The notes under the pieces were generated by a model. It had not been told where the DNA came from. It made no database searches and saw only the letters and a list, made by a program, of their open reading frames with translations. Positions 5,155 to 6,899 of a stretch of 6,899 nt of DNA are shown here, in pieces. Source of the stretch: Candidatus Zixiibacteriota bacterium (GTDB taxonomy: Bacteria; Zixibacteria; MSB-5A5; GN15; PGXB01); NCBI GenBank assembly GCA_900498245.1, contig LS998015.1, forward strand, positions 1,104,643 through 1,111,541, in the 5' to 3' direction. How positions within the stretch are numbered: the first letter of the stretch is position 1; every line of letters begins with the position of its first letter. The position numbers were made by a program, and so were the translations under genes.

Positions 5155-6831
5155 ATGGAAATCCAGAGAGAGACCCTTGAATTTGATATTCTGGTCGTGG
5201 GCGCCGGGCCGGCCGGATTATCTTTCGCATATCATCTTTACAATTTAATCAATCAGAGCGGCGGGGCGGTCGCCATGCCCGAGATCATGATTATCGAAAA
5301 AGGATCCTATCCCGGCGCGCACTCTCTTTCGGGCGCATTGCTCGATCCCAAAGGGCTGAAAGAATTAATGCCCGATTTTCTCGACAAAGGTATGCCGTTC
5401 GAGAAAAAAGTCGGACCGGACGCCATGTACTTCCTGTCCGAAAAAGCGGCGATTAAATTTCCGTATCTGCCCAAATCATTTCAGAACGAGGGGAACTATA
5501 TAATTTCCCTCAACAAATTTATCGTCTGGCTGGCCGAGCAGGTCGAAGGATGCGGCTTGAACATTTTTCCAGGGACCGGCGGATTCGAACTGGCCTGGGA
5601 AAATAACCGCGTGGTCGGCGTCCGGACAGTCGATATGGGGCTCGACAAAGAAGGGCATCCCAAAAGCAATTTCGAGCCGGGCTCTATTCTTAAAGCCAAG
5701 ATGACTGTCCTGGCCGAGGGGGTTCACGGTTCGCTCGCCAAAGAGGCAATCGAAAAATTGAACCTTCGCGACGGCAAATCGCCCCAGCAGTACCTGACCG
5801 GCGTCAAGGAAGTCTGGGAAGTTCCGGAGGGGCGGCTCCGTGACGGCGAAGTGATTCATACTTTCGGCTGGCCGCAACCGGGCGAAGAATACGGCGGCGG
5901 ATTTATTTATGATATGGGCGGAAACATGGCCGCGGTCGGCTATGCGGTTGGACTCGATTCCCCCAATCCCACCAATGACCCGCACTACAAATTCCAACTT
6001 TTCAAAACTCATCCTTTCGTGAGAAAAATATTCGACGGCGGCACGATGCTTCACTACGGCGCCAAAACCATTCCCGAAGGGGGATACTATGCCATGCCGC
6101 GGTTGTATGACGACGGGCTCCTCCTGATCGGCGATGCGGCCGGGTTCCTCGATTCCGAGCGCCTCAAGGGAGTGCATCTGGCGATAAAATCGGGAATGCT
6201 GGCGGCGGAAACCGCTTTCGAAGCCCTCAAAAAAAGCGACTTCAGCCGGGCGTCGCTGTCGGAGATGGAACGGCGGTTCGAAAATTCCTGGGCCAGGAAG
6301 GAACTCTATGCGGTGCGCAATTTCCACTCCGGGTTCGAGCACGGCCTTCTGCCGGGGATGATGAATACCGGGCTCCAGATGATTTCCGGCGGACGGGGAC
6401 TGTTCGACAATAAAGAAACCAAACCCGACCACCAGCATATGATGAAACGGGCCGACTATATCGCCCGCTACGGCGAGGATCAGACCAAACGGGTGTTGAA
6501 GTTCGACAACAAATATACTTTCGATAAACTGACCGATGTCTATCACAGCGGGACCAAGCACGAGGAAGAACAGCCGTCGCATCTGGTGATTGCCGATTAT
6601 GATATCTGCAATCGGGTTTGCACGGTCGAGTACGGCAATCCCTGCCAGCATTTTTGCCCGGCCCATGTTTATGAGATGGTCGAGGATCCCTCCGCTCCGC
6701 ACGGAAAAAAACTGCAATTGACCCCGTCGAATTGTGTCCATTGCAAAACCTGCGATATCGCCGATCCGTATCAGGTGATCCGCTGGGTGACCCCGGAAGG
6801 CGGCGGCGGCCCGAATTACACGAATTTGTAA
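5155..6831 (+). CDS. Electron-transferring flavoprotein-quinone oxidoreductase (ETF-QO)
   Basis: ETF-QO takes electrons from reduced ETF, loaded by acyl-CoA and other dehydrogenases, and passes them through FAD and a [4Fe-4S] cluster to membrane quinone. It is a monotopic membrane enzyme. The 558 residues show the FAD Rossmann motif V-G-A-G-P-A-G at 15-21, S-G-A-L-L-D-P near 59-65, the second FAD motif G-L-L-L-I-G-D-A-A-G-F at 321-331, and L-K-G-V-H-L-A-I-K-S-G at 337-347. The ferredoxin-like end has F-C-P-A-x-V-Y-E (Cys501), C-V-H-C-K-T-C-D-I (Cys527, 530, 533) and the hallmark W-V-T-P-E-G-G-G-G-P-N-Y. Length is near that of the mature mitochondrial enzyme and well above FixC, so flavin and ferredoxin parts are in one chain. 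Three further cysteines (485, 489, 497) precede the cluster ligands. No etfA or etfB is in view. GAGGGA at 5145-5150 supports the ATG. Confidence 0.95.
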   Translation: MEIQRETLEFDILVVGAGPAGLSFAYHLYNLINQSGGAVAMPEIMIIEKGSYPGAHSLSGALLDPKGLKELMPDFLDKGMPFEKKVGPDAMYFLSEKAAIKFPYLPKSFQNEGNYIISLNKFIVWLAEQVEGCGLNIFPGTGGFELAWENNRVVGVRTVDMGLDKEGHPKSNFEPGSILKAKMTVLAEGVHGSLAKEAIEKLNLRDGKSPQQYLTGVKEVWEVPEGRLRDGEVIHTFGWPQPGEEYGGGFIYDMGGNMAAVGYAVGLDSPNPTNDPHYKFQLFKTHPFVRKIFDGGTMLHYGAKTIPEGGYYAMPRLYDDGLLLIGDAAGFLDSERLKGVHLAIKSGMLAAETAFEALKKSDFSRASLSEMERRFENSWARKELYAVRNFHSGFEHGLLPGMMNTGLQMISGGRGLFDNKETKPDHQHMMKRADYIARYGEDQTKRVLKFDNKYTFDKLTDVYHSGTKHEEEQPSHLVIADYDICNRVCTVEYGNPCQHFCPAHVYEMVEDPSAPHGKKLQLTPSNCVHCKTCDIADPYQVIRWVTPEGGGGPNYTNL

Positions 6832-6852
6832 GTCGTCTCATATTCTGTGTGC

Positions 6853-6880
6853 GGCCCGGCCTTCGACGGGCCCATTTTTC
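6853..6880 (+). terminator. Rho-independent terminator after the ETF-QO gene
   Basis: GGCCCG (6853-6858) pairs with CGGGCC (6867-6872) around an 8-nt loop, and the run TTTTT (6875-6879) begins two bases after the stem. It starts 21 nt past the stop codon, as expected for the end of a transcription unit. Confidence 0.7.
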
Positions 6881-6899
6881 CCATATTGTGATCGGCGGG

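Noticed and set aside
4571-5230. 219-codon open frame on the minus strand
   Set aside because: It lies opposite the Spx-like gene and the start of ETF-QO, with no recognisable family. The + strand reading has family motifs and ribosome sites.
5476-6741. 421-codon open frame on the minus strand
   Set aside because: It lies wholly opposite the well-supported ETF-QO gene, shows no domain signature, and reflects codon bias in the real gene.

Overview
The window reads as ordinary bacterial chromosome of moderate G+C. Six protein genes can be recognised, all on the + strand, with short spacers and clear family signatures. The gene set indicates de novo vitamin B6 synthesis by the DXP-independent route, lipoate synthesis, the MEP isoprenoid pathway, and a quinone-linked respiratory chain fed by electron-transferring flavoprotein. 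The lineage cannot be fixed from sequence alone. The mix of ATG and TTG starts and the cysteine-rich form of ETF-QO would suit an uncultivated FCB-type phylum such as Zixibacteria, but that is a low-confidence guess. No transposase, integrase, phage gene, CRISPR array, tRNA or rRNA was seen.

Layout. 1-411: 3' part of an Rrf2-family, Cys-rich transcription regulator, cut by the left edge and followed by a strong intrinsic terminator (457-492). 412-682: spacer with a candidate promoter. 683-4063: a compact block pdxS-pdxT-lipA-ispH, with spacings of 21 nt, 2 to 23 nt depending on the lipA start, and an 8-nt overlap, so probably one transcript. 4064-4603: a 540-nt stretch without a recognised gene. 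It holds a good promoter (4132-4160), two short ORFs with Shine-Dalgarno-like sites, and at least two sizeable stem-loops. 4604-5074: an Spx/ArsC-like thioredoxin-fold protein with a charged tail. 5155-6831: an electron-transferring flavoprotein-quinone oxidoreductase, whose Shine-Dalgarno site lies in one arm of an inverted repeat. 6853-6880: intrinsic terminator.

How the genes fit together. PdxS and PdxT together make pyridoxal 5'-phosphate. LipA and IspH are both [4Fe-4S] enzymes, ETF-QO carries a [4Fe-4S] cluster, and the Rrf2 protein has a cysteine set of the kind that holds a cluster. An iron-sulfur or redox theme therefore runs through the window, although control of these genes by the Rrf2 protein is only an inference.

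Most of the window is housekeeping. The parts that merit a second look are the long structured leader with small ORFs, the Spx-like protein with D-x-x-C in place of C-x-x-C, and the three extra cysteines and Shine-Dalgarno hairpin of the ETF-QO gene.
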